In this document: positions 37,056 to 37,463 of the stretch, one piece after another
Numbering within the stretch: position 1 is the first letter of the stretch
Layout of the letters: each line of letters opens with the position of its first letter
Assembly: GCA_016199265.1 (NCBI GenBank)
Contig: JACQGX010000277.1
Span: 1 to 37,463 of the forward strand
Direction: 5' to 3'
DNA: 37,463 bases
Origin: Chloroflexota bacterium
Lineage (GTDB): Bacteria > Chloroflexota > UBA11872 > UBA12225
Notes under the pieces: model-generated
What the model was told of the DNA's origin: nothing
The model's database searches: none
Seen by the model: only the letters and a program-made list of their open reading frames with translations
Program-made: the position numbers and the translations under genes

Positions 37056-37463
37056 TCAACCAACCGGTGGTTCGATGGTGAATGGCGCGTCGAAGTCGTA
37101 GTAGCGGAGGTCCATGAAGTGGGCGGCCTGGGTGCGCATTTCCGCCCGGTGGACGAGGCCGTCGGCGTCGACCCACACGCGGAACCAGATGGGGTTCTGG
37201 CCGAGTTGCATGAAGAACGTCACCACGTGGGTGGCCTTGTCCTCGATCTGTGCCTCTCCAACCAGGCGGAGGGCGACGATCCGGCCATCGCCGCTGGGGG
37301 AGTCCACGGAATCCCAGTCAAAACGCGGGACGCGGAGCCTCGAGCTCCCGGCCTCCAAGCGCCATGGCGCGTCCGGGCTCATCCGAACGTAGCGCGTTTC
37401 GCCCACCCACACCCGCTGGAATCCGTTACTCACTTCCATGCGCATCCGATCGGGCGCTTGGTA
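37056..37463 (-). CDS. LolA-like lipoprotein/metal-resistance-type protein, C-terminal part (runs off window)
   Basis: The frame is open to the window edge (no stop between 37445 and 37463), so only the C-terminal ~135 residues are seen. It reads APDRMRMEVSNGFQRVWVGE, TRYVRMSPDAPWRLEAG and later FFMQLGQNPIWFRVWVDADG, LVHRAEMRTQAAHFMDLRYY and DFDAPFTIEPP. The pattern is that of the half-barrel of LolA/LppX-like envelope proteins (DADGLVxRxEM, YDFDxPxxIxPP). Function unknown; metal resistance is only a guess from similar proteins in copper clusters. An internal ATG at 37445 is probably not the start. Confidence 0.7.
   Translation of the reverse strand, partial: YQAPDRMRMEVSNGFQRVWVGETRYVRMSPDAPWRLEAGSSRLRVPRFDWDSVDSPSGDGRIVALRLVGEAQIEDKATHVVTFFMQLGQNPIWFRVWVDADGLVHRAEMRTQAAHFMDLRYYDFDAPFTIEPPVG

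Overview
The window is a GC-rich bacterial chromosome segment, by eye in the mid-60s percent. No rRNA, tRNA, CRISPR array or complete insertion sequence was seen. The organism is probably a Chloroflexota member of the Sphaerobacter/Thermomicrobia kind. This rests on gene style (Cys-poor HesB-like protein, long-linker sortase, BlaI/M56/TlpA cluster, complete hut set) and on many short dispersed palindromic repeats. No marker gene is present, so the assignment is a low-confidence inference.

Layout. 1-3.8 kb holds small accessory loci: a higBA pair, a VOC protein, a fused DUF433/DUF5615 protein, a wrecked PEP-synthase-like gene and a vapBC pair. 3.9-11.3 kb holds tex and two large carbohydrate-active-enzyme-like proteins, each with a repeat inserted in frame. 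11.4-18.8 kb is a minus-strand histidine-degradation cluster (hutH-hutU-hutI-hutF-M20 amidohydrolase). hutF carries an internal deletion and a frameshift, and HutI has Gln in place of the first metal-ligand His. 18.9-23.8 kb holds a second AbrB/VapC pair overlapping an M20 peptidase, then a flavin reductase, a cupin and a Gfo/Idh/MocA oxidoreductase. 23.8-26.1 kb holds a metal P-type ATPase remnant, a sortase with a perfect 21-bp tandem repeat and a secreted coiled-coil protein.

26.3-33.2 kb, all on the minus strand, is the most interesting part. A lipoprotein beta-propeller, a cytochrome c lipoprotein and a membrane-anchored thioredoxin-fold protein form one operon. The last is interrupted by a single in-frame TGA exactly at the first position of its CxxC motif, and a bacterial-SECIS-like hairpin lies at the right distance, so it is a candidate selenoprotein (UxxC). 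Next come BlaI, an M56 sensor peptidase, a small membrane protein, TlpA and a truncated CcdA. After these lies a compact metal-type MerR module. The merR promoter and the promoter behind it both have a 20-nt spacer over a 22-bp dyad (ZntR/MerR geometry). The second drives an unannotated 30-aa CxCxCxC peptide directly followed by a HesB/IscA-like gene.

33.3-37.4 kb holds a TerC half-gene, an unknown short protein, padR-chrA (chromate transport), a PspC protein, a Cys-rich coiled-coil protein and the end of a LolA-like protein that runs off the window.

The density of broken genes (PEP synthase, hutF, P-type ATPase, ccdA, terC, possibly the propeller) and repeats points to active rearrangement. 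Part of it could also be assembly or sequencing error, so each frameshift or nonsense claim needs read-level confirmation.
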